From positions 1-35,047 of the forward strand of contig CANGCO010000018.1 of assembly GCA_947452365.1 (NCBI GenBank): 35,047 nt of DNA, written 5' to 3'. The notes below the pieces were generated by a model, which saw only the letters and a list, made by a program, of their open reading frames with translations, was not told the origin of the DNA and did not search any database. A program made the translations under genes and the position numbers. Below are positions 8,867 to 15,967 of this stretch, piece after piece; positions within the stretch are counted from its first letter, which is position 1; each line of letters opens with the position of its first letter. This DNA is from Caulobacteraceae bacterium (GTDB taxonomy: Bacteria > Pseudomonadota > Alphaproteobacteria > Caulobacterales > Caulobacteraceae).

Positions 8867-8901
8867 AAATAAAAGGCCCCGGCAAAACCTGCCGAGGCCT
8901 T
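8867..8901 (-). terminator. Rho-independent terminator of the acyl-CoA dehydrogenase operon
   Basis: Read on the minus strand, AAGGCCTCGGCA (8901-8890) pairs with TGCCGGGGCCTT (8884-8873), with one G-T pair and a 5-nt loop. A T-rich stretch (TTATTT) follows. It lies 44 bases after the stop of the acyl-CoA dehydrogenase gene ending at 8945. Confidence 0.85.
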
Positions 8902-8944
8902 GGGTCTGTTTTGTTGGTTTGTCGTGAGGCGCGGTGACGCCAAA

Positions 8945-10108
8945 CTAGAGGGTGCGTGCGATCAGGACCTTCATGATCTCATTAGCCCCGCCATAAATGC
9001 GCTGGACGCGGGCATCCTTGAACATTTGGCCGATCGGATATTCGGTCATATAGCCATAGCCGCCAAACAGCTGCAGGCATTCATCGACAATCTTGCACTG
9101 CAGATCGCTGACCCAGTATTTGGCCATGGAGGCCGTTGCTGCATCGAGTTTTTCGTTCAGCAATAGGTCGGTACAGTGATTGACAAACACCTTGGCCACG
9201 GTGGCTTCGGTCTTGCATTCTGCAAGCTTGAACTGGGTGTTTTGGAAATCGATCAGGCGCTGACCAAAGGCCTTGCGATCCTTGACATAGTCAATGGTCA
9301 CGGCGAGGGCGCGCTCGATCATGGCCATGCCCTGAATGGCGATGATCAGGCGTTCCTGCGGCAATTGCTGCATCAGCTGGATAAAGCCGCGCCCTTCCTC
9401 GGCCCCCAATAGGTTGGCGGTTGGCACCCGCACATCATTGAAGAACAGTTCGGACGTATCCTGGCTTTCCTGGCCAACCTTGTGCAGGTTGCGTCCGCGC
9501 TCAAAGCCCTCGACCTCATCGGTCTCGACAAAGATCAAGGAGGTGCCCTTGGAGCCGAGGTTTGGATCGGTCTTGCAGACCACGCAGATCAGATTGGCGG
9601 TCTGGCCATTGGTGATAAAGGTCTTTTGGCCACTGATCACATAATGATTACCATCCTTGCGGGCCGTGGTCTTGATGCCTTGCAGGTCAGAGCCTGTGCC
9701 AGGCTCGGTCATGGCAATGGCAGTGACCAGCTCGCCAGAAATGATCCGCGGCAGCCATTTTTGCTTTTGTTCCTCAGAGCCATAATGGGCGATATAGGGG
9801 GCAACAATCGCATTATGCAGGGTGATGCCAAAGCCCTCGACGCCCTTGAGGCCCATCTGCTCCATAATTACGACCTCGTGGCGGAAATCCCCGCCAGAGC
9901 CGCCATAGGCCTCGGGCAGGGACACGCCAAGCAGGCCAGCCTCGCCCGCCGTAGTCCAGAGCTTGCGATCGACCACGCCATTATCGCGCCAGCGCTGGAC
10001 GTCGGCGGGGCTAGCGTGCTGGTCAAAAAAGCGGCCAACCGCGGCCTCAAAAATATTCAGTTCTTCAACGGCCATAAAGTCTGGCTTTTCGACGCTTAGG
10101 ATTCCCAT
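8945..10108 (-). CDS. Acyl-CoA dehydrogenase, long-chain-type active site
   Basis: A 387-residue FAD-dependent acyl-CoA dehydrogenase performing the first oxidation of beta-oxidation or a related pathway. The N-terminal helical domain is followed by the FAD/substrate motifs AMTEPGTGSDL (132-142) and ITNGQTA, and the C-terminal LQLFGGYGYMTEYP motif (345-358). The segment that carries the catalytic Glu in short- and medium-chain enzymes is here IYGGANE (371-377), with Gly in its place. The base is likely Glu252 in LPQERLIIA, as in long-chain and isovaleryl-CoA dehydrogenases. Chain-length specificity is not proven by this. AAGGAAC stands six bases before the ATG. It is the last gene of a merR-dehydrogenase-dehydrogenase operon, 43 bases after the preceding gene. 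Confidence 0.92.
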   Translation of the reverse strand: MGILSVEKPDFMAVEELNIFEAAVGRFFDQHASPADVQRWRDNGVVDRKLWTTAGEAGLLGVSLPEAYGGSGGDFRHEVVIMEQMGLKGVEGFGITLHNAIVAPYIAHYGSEEQKQKWLPRIISGELVTAIAMTEPGTGSDLQGIKTTARKDGNHYVISGQKTFITNGQTANLICVVCKTDPNLGSKGTSLIFVETDEVEGFERGRNLHKVGQESQDTSELFFNDVRVPTANLLGAEEGRGFIQLMQQLPQERLIIAIQGMAMIERALAVTIDYVKDRKAFGQRLIDFQNTQFKLAECKTEATVAKVFVNHCTDLLLNEKLDAATASMAKYWVSDLQCKIVDECLQLFGGYGYMTEYPIGQMFKDARVQRIYGGANEIMKVLIARTL

Positions 10109-10151
10109 GGTCTTGTTCCTTTGACGTGTGGTCTTGATCTTGATGGAAGGA

Positions 10152-11939
10152 TTAGAAGGACTCAGCGCTCATGGCCATCATGGTGGCAGAGCCTGTCTTG
10201 AGCTTGGCCAAATGCGCGGGCGCATCGGGCAAGAGCCGCTCGACAAAGAATTGGCCGGTGATCAGCTTGTCTGAATAAAGCGGATCGGTTGCGCCCTCGG
10301 CGATCTTACCAAGCGCGGCCTTGGCCATCAGGGCCCACATATAGGCCGTGCCGGTGAGGCCAAACAAATGCAGATAATCGCTGGAGGCGGCGCCTGCATT
10401 GTCTGGATTTTGCAGGCCGTTTTGCATCAGCCACAGGGTGGCATCCTGCAGCAGGGCCTTGGTATCCCTAAGGCCGTCAATATAGACCTTGAGGGCTTGA
10501 TCGGCCTCGTTCTCGGCAATAAAGCCCTCGATCTCGGCAAAAAAGGTCATGACAGCCCGGCCGCCATTGGCCGCCAATTTGCGCCCAACGAGATCAAGCG
10601 CCTGAATGCCATTAGTGCCTTCATAGATCAGGGTGATGCGAACATCGCGCAAATACTGCGAGGCGGCATAATGCTCGGTAAAGCCTGAGCCGCCATGGAC
10701 CTGCAGTGAGTCCGAGGCAATCTTAAAGCCCTTATCGGTGAAGAATCCCTTCAGGACCGGGGTCATTAGGCCCATATAATCATTGGCCTTTTGCCGGATC
10801 TCGGCATCGGGGCTCTTATGCGCCAAATCGCCATGCAGCGCGGTCCAGAGCAAAAAGGCACGGCCGCCCTCAAGCAGACATTTCGACTCCAGCAACATGC
10901 GCCGCACATCGGGATGGACAATGATCGGATCGGCAGGACCATCGGGATTTTTGGGGCCGGTTAGGCTCCGGCCCTGCAGGCGGTCCTTAGCAAAGGCCAC
11001 GGCGCCCTGATAGGCGGCCTCGCCTTGGGACAGGCCTTGAAGGCCAACGCCAAGACGGGCCTCATTCATCATGACGAACATGATTTTCAGGCCATTGTTT
11101 TCTTCGCCGATCAGCCAGCCCTTGGCCTCCTCATAGGCCATGACGCAGGTGGCATTGCCGTGAATGCCCATTTTTTCTTCGAGGCCGACGCAATGGGCGC
11201 TATTGCGCGCGCCCGGATTGCCATTGGCATCGGGCAGGTGCTTGGGCACGATAAATAGCGAAATACCCTTGACGCCAGCGGGCGCCCCCTCGATGCGGGC
11301 CAAGACCAGATGGACGATGTTTTCGGCCATGTCATGTTCGCCGCCACTGATCCAGATCTTCTGGCCGGTAATGCGATAGGAACCATCCGCCTGGGGCACG
11401 GCCTTGGTGCGCAGCAGGCCTAGATCAGTACCGCAATGAGGCTCGGTCAGGTTCATGGTGCCGCCCCATTGGCCCGTGGCCAGCTTGGGCAGGTAAAGCG
11501 CTTTTTGCTCCTCCGAACCGCCCGCTAATATGGCCGAATAACAGCCATGGGTCAGGCCTGGATACATGGAAAAGGCCATATTGGCCGAGGACGACATCTC
11601 GCTATAGGCCAGGGTCACGACGGCGGGCAGGCCTTGACCGCCAAATTCGGCCTCCGATCCAATCGCGGGCCAGCCCGCCTCGACCATGGTCTTATAGGCG
11701 GCCTTGAAGCCGTCGGGTGTGGTGACCTTATGATCGGCCGATAATTGGCAGCCTTGGGTGTCACCGATCTTGTTCAAGGGGGCTAGGACCTCTTCGCAGA
11801 ACTTGGCCCCTTCATTGAGAATCTGTTCGACAACATCCAAGGACGCATCGGCAAAGCCGGGCAGGTTGGAATATTGGTCAATCTTTAGCACGTCGCCCAG
11901 AATGAACATCTGGTCGCGAACGGGGGCACGATAGGTCAT
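10152..11939 (-). CDS. Acyl-CoA dehydrogenase of the DmdC-like, C-terminally extended class
   Basis: A 595-residue acyl-CoA dehydrogenase of the large class with an extra N-terminal segment (MTYRAPVRDQMFIL is typical) and a C-terminal helical extension of about 130 residues. FAD-binding motifs are NLTEPHCGTDLG (163-174) and WISGGEHD (196-203). The catalytic Glu440 is retained in IYEGTNGIQALDL. Length and both extensions match the family that includes DmdC (3-methylmercaptopropionyl-CoA dehydrogenase) and many uncharacterised fatty-acyl enzymes. No other dmd gene is nearby, so DMSP catabolism should not be assumed. AGGA precedes the ATG. It starts 35 bases after the merR stop and is followed by a second dehydrogenase with a differently placed catalytic base, so the operon may handle two substrate ranges. 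Confidence 0.92.
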   Translation of the reverse strand: MTYRAPVRDQMFILGDVLKIDQYSNLPGFADASLDVVEQILNEGAKFCEEVLAPLNKIGDTQGCQLSADHKVTTPDGFKAAYKTMVEAGWPAIGSEAEFGGQGLPAVVTLAYSEMSSSANMAFSMYPGLTHGCYSAILAGGSEEQKALYLPKLATGQWGGTMNLTEPHCGTDLGLLRTKAVPQADGSYRITGQKIWISGGEHDMAENIVHLVLARIEGAPAGVKGISLFIVPKHLPDANGNPGARNSAHCVGLEEKMGIHGNATCVMAYEEAKGWLIGEENNGLKIMFVMMNEARLGVGLQGLSQGEAAYQGAVAFAKDRLQGRSLTGPKNPDGPADPIIVHPDVRRMLLESKCLLEGGRAFLLWTALHGDLAHKSPDAEIRQKANDYMGLMTPVLKGFFTDKGFKIASDSLQVHGGSGFTEHYAASQYLRDVRITLIYEGTNGIQALDLVGRKLAANGGRAVMTFFAEIEGFIAENEADQALKVYIDGLRDTKALLQDATLWLMQNGLQNPDNAGAASSDYLHLFGLTGTAYMWALMAKAALGKIAEGATDPLYSDKLITGQFFVERLLPDAPAHLAKLKTGSATMMAMSAESF

Positions 11940-11974
11940 GAGGGTCCTAGGGTCTGCAAAAGGGATAGGTCGGG

Positions 11975-12457
11975 TTAGGCCGTATGGGCGGCGTCTGGTG
12001 TACCGTCAAGGCGAGCGCGCAAGACCTGATCATAATCATCGGCCTGGGGTAGAAGGTCGGGCCGAATTTCGCTCAATTGCCGCTCCATACGCTCGCAACC
12101 GCCGCGCAATTGCTCAATCGCGCCGTCAATGTCTTCGCGCTGGGCCTCAAGCGCAGCAATGCGTTCGCGGAATTTTTTCAAGGACTTGGCCATCTGGGCC
12201 GCGCCGCCGTCATTCTCGTCATAAAGGTCAAGAATTTCACGGATTTCCGACAGGCTAAGGCCAACGCGTTTGCCGCGCAGGATTAATTGCAGGCGCGCCC
12301 GGTCGCGGTGATTATAGACCCGGTTCATACCCTCGCGCGCAGGATAGAGCAGGCCCTTGTCTTCATAAAACCGCAAGGCCCGCGGGGTGACCTTAAATTC
12401 AACACAGAGGTTGCGGATCGTAAAGGTCCGCTCAAGTCGCCTTAAATCCTGTGACAT
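11975..12457 (-). CDS. MerR-family transcriptional regulator of the acyl-CoA dehydrogenase operon
   Basis: A 160-residue MerR protein. The winged helix-turn-helix is at about 11-80, with the hallmarks TIRNLCVEFKVTPRALRFYEDKGLL spread over residues 13-37 and RLQLILRGKRVGLSLSEI (55-72). A coiled-coil dimerisation helix (about 85-125) and a short tail follow. No Cys-rich metal-binding loop is seen, so a metal sensor is unlikely. MerR proteins such as LiuR control fatty-acid and branched-chain acyl-CoA catabolism, and the operon position before two acyl-CoA dehydrogenases fits that. GGGAG lies seven bases before the ATG. A palindrome at 12498-12513 overlaps a candidate -35 box, consistent with autoregulation. 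Confidence 0.9.
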   Translation of the reverse strand: MSQDLRRLERTFTIRNLCVEFKVTPRALRFYEDKGLLYPAREGMNRVYNHRDRARLQLILRGKRVGLSLSEIREILDLYDENDGGAAQMAKSLKKFRERIAALEAQREDIDGAIEQLRGGCERMERQLSEIRPDLLPQADDYDQVLRARLDGTPDAAHTA

Positions 12458-12497
12458 CTGATATCTCCCATTTTGTTTTTTAAAACGCTAACTGCCC

Positions 12498-12513
12498 TTT
12501 ACGTCAACGTCAA
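12498..12513. promoter_or_regulatory. Candidate MerR-family operator and promoter of the merR-dehydrogenase operon
   Basis: TTTACGT-CA-ACGTCAA is an inverted repeat with half-sites TTTACGT and TTGACGT separated by two bases. On the minus strand it holds two TTGACG hexamers. The nearer one (12507-12502) is followed after 17 bases by TTTAAA (12484-12479), a fair promoter. From memory, the layout resembles sites described for LiuR-type MerR regulators of acyl-CoA catabolism. A related copy stands upstream of the thiolase gene at 4311-4326. Confidence 0.55.
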
Positions 12514-12601
12514 GATGCTCGCAGCATGACGGATCGACATCAGAAAATAGATTTCCCGCCTTGCGTGTTTTTAACTGCCCAGACTCGGATTAGATGTTTT
12601 A

Positions 12602-12624
12602 TGGCCAAGTCAATGGATTGGCCA
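12602..12624. promoter_or_regulatory. Dyad just upstream of the S24-type regulator, candidate operator
   Basis: TGGCCAA (12602-12608) and TTGGCCA (12618-12624) form a perfect 7-bp inverted repeat with a 9-bp spacer, ending 16 bases before the ATG of the regulator gene. CI-like repressors often bind such dyads over their own promoters; the assignment is inference. Confidence 0.4.
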
Positions 12625-12640
12625 ATGCGTCGGAGGGTTC

Positions 12641-13282
12641 ATGTCCACCCTGTCCCATAGTCAAATATGGTCCGCGATCGACGCGCTTGCGGTGCGGATG
12701 ACTATGACTCCGTCGGCCTTGGCCCGGCGCGCTGGGCTTGATCCCACCAGTTTTAATCGCTCCAAACGGATGTCGAGCGGAAAACCGTCTAGACCGCGCT
12801 GGCCCTCGACCGAGAGTCTGGCAAAGGTGCTAGAAGCCACGGGTATGAGCCTGGCTGATTTTGCCGCCCTAGCCGAAGGCCAAGCGGCCCAGGTCCGCAG
12901 CCAGATGCCCTTGCTGGGCCTAGAGGTCGCGGCCCACCATGGGCATTTTGATCAATTGGGCTATCCGGTCGGCGCGGTCTGGGGTGTCGCGGTGCTTCCT
13001 GGCCATGCCGAGGATGGGGCCTATGCCCTTGACATTGCCGACACGGAGCTTGCGCCGATCTATCGCCCCGGCGACCGGATTGTGGTTAGTCCGGCCCGCG
13101 AAATCAGGGCGGGCGACCGCGTACTGGTCAAGTTGGTATCGGGCGCGCTGGTCGTCAAGCGGGTCTCTGGCCTGAGCCCAACCCAGTTGAGCCTAGTCGG
13201 TCTAGACGGCCAGACGCCCGATCTTGTTTTGGATTTAGCGGATGTGGTCTGGATGTCGCGCATTGTCTGGGTCAGCCAATAG
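12641..13282 (+). CDS. HTH/S24 LexA-fold transcriptional regulator lacking the catalytic serine
   Basis: A 213-residue protein with an N-terminal helix-turn-helix (about 10-75, SALARRAGLDPTSFNRSKR) and a C-terminal S24/LexA-like domain (about 90-210). In active S24 proteins the nucleophile sits in a S-M-x-P motif preceding PGD. Here the aligned segment reads DTELAPIYRPGD, so the serine position is Glu136. The general-base lysine is kept (Lys173 in VVKRV). Self-cleavage as in LexA or CI is therefore unlikely, and the domain probably serves dimerisation or sensing. GGAGGGTTC precedes the ATG. It is divergent from the merR operon; a dyad lies directly upstream. Confidence 0.85.
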   Translation: MSTLSHSQIWSAIDALAVRMTMTPSALARRAGLDPTSFNRSKRMSSGKPSRPRWPSTESLAKVLEATGMSLADFAALAEGQAAQVRSQMPLLGLEVAAHHGHFDQLGYPVGAVWGVAVLPGHAEDGAYALDIADTELAPIYRPGDRIVVSPAREIRAGDRVLVKLVSGALVVKRVSGLSPTQLSLVGLDGQTPDLVLDLADVVWMSRIVWVSQ

Positions 13283-13457
13283 GATGAAAAACTTGGGCGC
13301 ATTGGTCAAAATATATGCCCTGGGTTGATTTGGGTCCGCATCTTGCCCGGTTAGACTCGCTAAGAATTCAATTCTTTTTAGCTTTTCTGTCCCCAGTAGC
13401 CTAAAGCAGCCCCTAACTTCGCCGTTTTAGCGCTCATGGCGCCCTGTCAGGATCTGC

Positions 13458-15659
13458 ATGCCCTTCTCTGTTAGCCACCCCGCCCTGCAACTTGCGCTCC
13501 AGGAGCAGGGTTATAAGGAGCCCACCCCGGTTCAAGCCGCCGTGCTTGAAGCGCGTGCCCATGACCAGGACCTGTTGGTCTCGGCCCAGACCGGATCGGG
13601 CAAGACCGTGGCCTTTGGTCTGGCTGCGGCCTCGACCTTGCTGGGCGAGGATGAGCGTATGGGCCGGGCTGGCCCGCCCTTGGCGCTGGTGATTGCCCCG
13701 ACCCGTGAATTGGCCATCCAGGTCAGCCGCGAACTGACCTGGCTCTATGGCAAGGCGGGCGCGGTGGTGGTGTCTTGCGTTGGCGGCATGGATGCGCGGC
13801 GTGAGCAAAGACTGCTGGCCAATGGCTGCCATATTGTTGTCGGCACGCCTGGGCGTCTGCGCGACCATATTGAGCGCGGCCATCTGGACCTGTCGGGCCT
13901 AAAGGTTGCTGTGCTCGACGAGGCAGACGAAATGCTCGATCTGGGCTTTCGTGAGGATCTCGAATTCATCCTTGATGCGGCGCCGACCGAGCGCCGCACG
14001 CTCTTGTTCTCGGCAACCATTGCCAAGGATATTGCTGCCTTGGCCCGCCGGTTCCAGCGCGATGCCGTGCGTATTGACACGACCAGCCTGAATGAGCCTC
14101 ACGGCGATATTGAATACCGCGTCATCAGTGTCGCGCCCAATGAGGTTGAGCGGGCCGTGGTCAATGTGCTGCGCCATATTGATGCACCGGGGGCCTTGGT
14201 GTTCTGCTCGACGCGCGAGACGGTGCGCCGACTTTATTCCAGCCTGCGCGAACGCGGCTTTGATGTGGTGACCCTTTCGGGCGAATTGTCCCAGCGGGAG
14301 CGGTCTGATGCCCTACAGGCCCTGCGCGATGGCCGCGCAAGGGTCTGTGTTGCCACCGATGTGGCGGCGCGCGGCCTTGACCTGCCCGATCTTGGCCTGG
14401 TGATCCATGCCGACCTGCCGGTTAATCGCGCTGGGCTCTTGCACCGCTCTGGCCGAACGGGGCGCGCTGGTCGTAAGGGGGTGTCTGTGCTCCTTGCCCC
14501 CTATCAGCGCCGCCGCCGCGTCGAGCAGATCTTGTCGTCTGCCAATATTGAGGCCGTCTGGAGCGGGCCACCGACGGCTGAAGATATTCGTGCGGGCGAT
14601 ATGAAGCGTCTGCTCGAAGATCCCACCTTGACCGAAACCGGCACCGAGGAAGAAGTGGCCCTAGCCACCGCCATCTTGGCCACCCGCACGCCTATGGAGA
14701 TTGCCACCGCCCTGATCCGCATGCGTCAGGCGGCCTTGCCTGCGCCAGAGGACATGTTTGATGATCCGCGCGCGAGCCTGGCCCCGCCTTCGCGGACCAG
14801 TCAGGATCGCGGCAGTGACAGGGGCAATGATCGCGACCGGGGTCAGGACCGCGGCTTTGACCGCGATGGTGGCCGACCCGAGCGCCTGGCCCCCGAAGAC
14901 GTGGTCTGGTTTCGCCTCTCGACCGGCCGTCAGAACAATGCCGATCCAAAATGGCTTATTCCTCTGATCTGCCGCGCAGGCCATGTCACCAAGAAGGATA
15001 TTGGCCAGATCAAGATTTTTGATCGCGAGACCAAGTTCGAGATCAGCAAGGAAGCTGAACAGCGCTTTACGGCTGCGATCAAGGCTGCGGCCGAAAGCGG
15101 TCAAGATCAGGACATGCGGATTGAACCGGCCGTTGCGCCTGCCGGTGCCCGTGCCGGCGGCGGTCGAGATAATGGTCCACGCGGTGGCGCGCCGCGCGGT
15201 GCTAGTCCTCGAGACTCTGGTCCCCGGGACTCTGGCGCCAGAGACGTTGCGCCGCGCCAATATGCCCCGCGTCCCGCGCCCAAGCGCGATTTTGTGCCGC
15301 GCGAGTCTGCCCCAAGGGACTTTGCCCCCAGGGACGCAGCCCCCAGGGACGCAGCCCCAAGATCAAAGCCGTTTGTGCCAAGAGACCCAGCCCCGCGCGC
15401 CGAAGGCGAGGCGCCCGCTCGCAAGGCTTATGGCAAGCCAGCCGCCCAGGCCAAGCCTGCGCGCGAATGGAATCCGATCGATGGTGCGGCCGAAGGTCCG
15501 CGCCCAGCCCGGCCGTTTAATCCCGACAAGAAGCCCGCCTTTGGTGCCAAGCCCGCTTTTGAGAAAAAAGCGTCCTATGACAAACGGCCGACGCCGGGGG
15601 AGGGCAAGCCGTTCTTTCCTAAAAAGCCTAAATCTAAAAAGGGCAAGCCAAACGGCTAA
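13458..15659 (+). CDS. DEAD-box ATP-dependent RNA helicase with DbpA-like domain and long basic tail
   Basis: A 733-residue RNA helicase, probably acting in ribosome assembly or RNA decay. Core motifs: Q motif (GYKEPTPVQ, 18-26), Walker A AQTGSGKT with Lys49, PTRELA (81-86), TPGR (130-133), DEAD at 154-157, SAT (185-187), ATDVAARGLD (298-307) and HRSGRTGRAGR (328-338). A DbpA-type RNA-binding domain (DVVWFRL to about residue 542) follows a charged linker. The last 190 residues are a low-complexity tail of RD, APRD and PAPR repeats ending in a Lys/Pro-rich stretch, probably a disordered RNA-binding region. AGGA lies five bases before the ATG. The 175-base leader upstream contains a short inverted repeat (AAGAATT/AATTCTT, 13362-13376) but no clear promoter. 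A PhnA-like gene follows after 29 bases. Confidence 0.94.
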   Translation: MPFSVSHPALQLALQEQGYKEPTPVQAAVLEARAHDQDLLVSAQTGSGKTVAFGLAAASTLLGEDERMGRAGPPLALVIAPTRELAIQVSRELTWLYGKAGAVVVSCVGGMDARREQRLLANGCHIVVGTPGRLRDHIERGHLDLSGLKVAVLDEADEMLDLGFREDLEFILDAAPTERRTLLFSATIAKDIAALARRFQRDAVRIDTTSLNEPHGDIEYRVISVAPNEVERAVVNVLRHIDAPGALVFCSTRETVRRLYSSLRERGFDVVTLSGELSQRERSDALQALRDGRARVCVATDVAARGLDLPDLGLVIHADLPVNRAGLLHRSGRTGRAGRKGVSVLLAPYQRRRRVEQILSSANIEAVWSGPPTAEDIRAGDMKRLLEDPTLTETGTEEEVALATAILATRTPMEIATALIRMRQAALPAPEDMFDDPRASLAPPSRTSQDRGSDRGNDRDRGQDRGFDRDGGRPERLAPEDVVWFRLSTGRQNNADPKWLIPLICRAGHVTKKDIGQIKIFDRETKFEISKEAEQRFTAAIKAAAESGQDQDMRIEPAVAPAGARAGGGRDNGPRGGAPRGASPRDSGPRDSGARDVAPRQYAPRPAPKRDFVPRESAPRDFAPRDAAPRDAAPRSKPFVPRDPAPRAEGEAPARKAYGKPAAQAKPAREWNPIDGAAEGPRPARPFNPDKKPAFGAKPAFEKKASYDKRPTPGEGKPFFPKKPKSKKGKPNG
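15325..15354 (+). repeat. 15-bp tandem repeat inside the helicase tail
   Basis: Two exact, in-frame copies of CCCCCAGGGACGCAG stand at 15325-15339 and 15340-15354, with partial degenerate copies on both sides. They encode the APRDA repeats of the helicase C-terminal tail. Such units could change number by slippage. Confidence 0.75.
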
Positions 15660-15688
15660 TGCCAAGCTTTTGTCGTCAGGAATAAGAC

Positions 15689-15901
15689 ATGGAAACCCGT
15701 GACAGCAATGGCACGCTCTTGGCCGATGGGGACAATGTTACCCTGATCAAGGATCTCAAGGTCAAGGGCACGTCAGTGACCCTAAAGCGCGGCACGCTTG
15801 TTAAGGGCATCCGCCTGACCGGCGATCCGGACGAGATTGAGTGCCGGGTTGAAAAGGTTAAGGGTCTGGTTCTGCGCACAGAATTTCTCAAAAAGGCCTG
15901 A
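15689..15901 (+). CDS. Small PhnA/YjdM-like protein
   Basis: A 70-residue protein matching the C-terminal domain of the PhnA/YjdM family (DSNGTLLADGDNVTLIKDLK, VTLKRGTLVKGIRL, DEIECRVEKVKGLVLRTEFLKK). The N-terminal zinc-ribbon half of full-length YjdM is absent, as in other short homologues. Despite the name 'alkylphosphonate utilization protein', this family is not known to take part in phosphonate breakdown, so no such role is claimed. AGGAA precedes the ATG, and it lies 29 bases after the helicase stop, so it may be cotranscribed. Confidence 0.85.
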   Translation: METRDSNGTLLADGDNVTLIKDLKVKGTSVTLKRGTLVKGIRLTGDPDEIECRVEKVKGLVLRTEFLKKA

Positions 15902-15967
15902 CCCCCGCGACAAGGTGACCTCAACTGTGCCAAGGTCGGGGCGACAACAGTCTTGGGGGCTTTGCAG

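Noticed and set aside
10152-11939. DmdC role in DMSP catabolism
   Set aside because: The enzyme class fits, but no dmdA, dmdB or dmdD gene is nearby, and the class contains many generic fatty acyl-CoA dehydrogenases.
14661-15260. 199-codon open frame antisense to the helicase
   Set aside because: It mirrors the repetitive helicase tail; no recognisable domain and no sensible ribosome binding context.
15300-15360. CRISPR-like short repeats
   Set aside because: The repeats are contiguous, in frame and encode the helicase tail; there are no spacers.
15689-15901. Phosphonate utilisation gene
   Set aside because: The PhnA name is historical. The protein is the short C-terminal domain only, and no C-P lyase or phosphonate hydrolase gene accompanies it.
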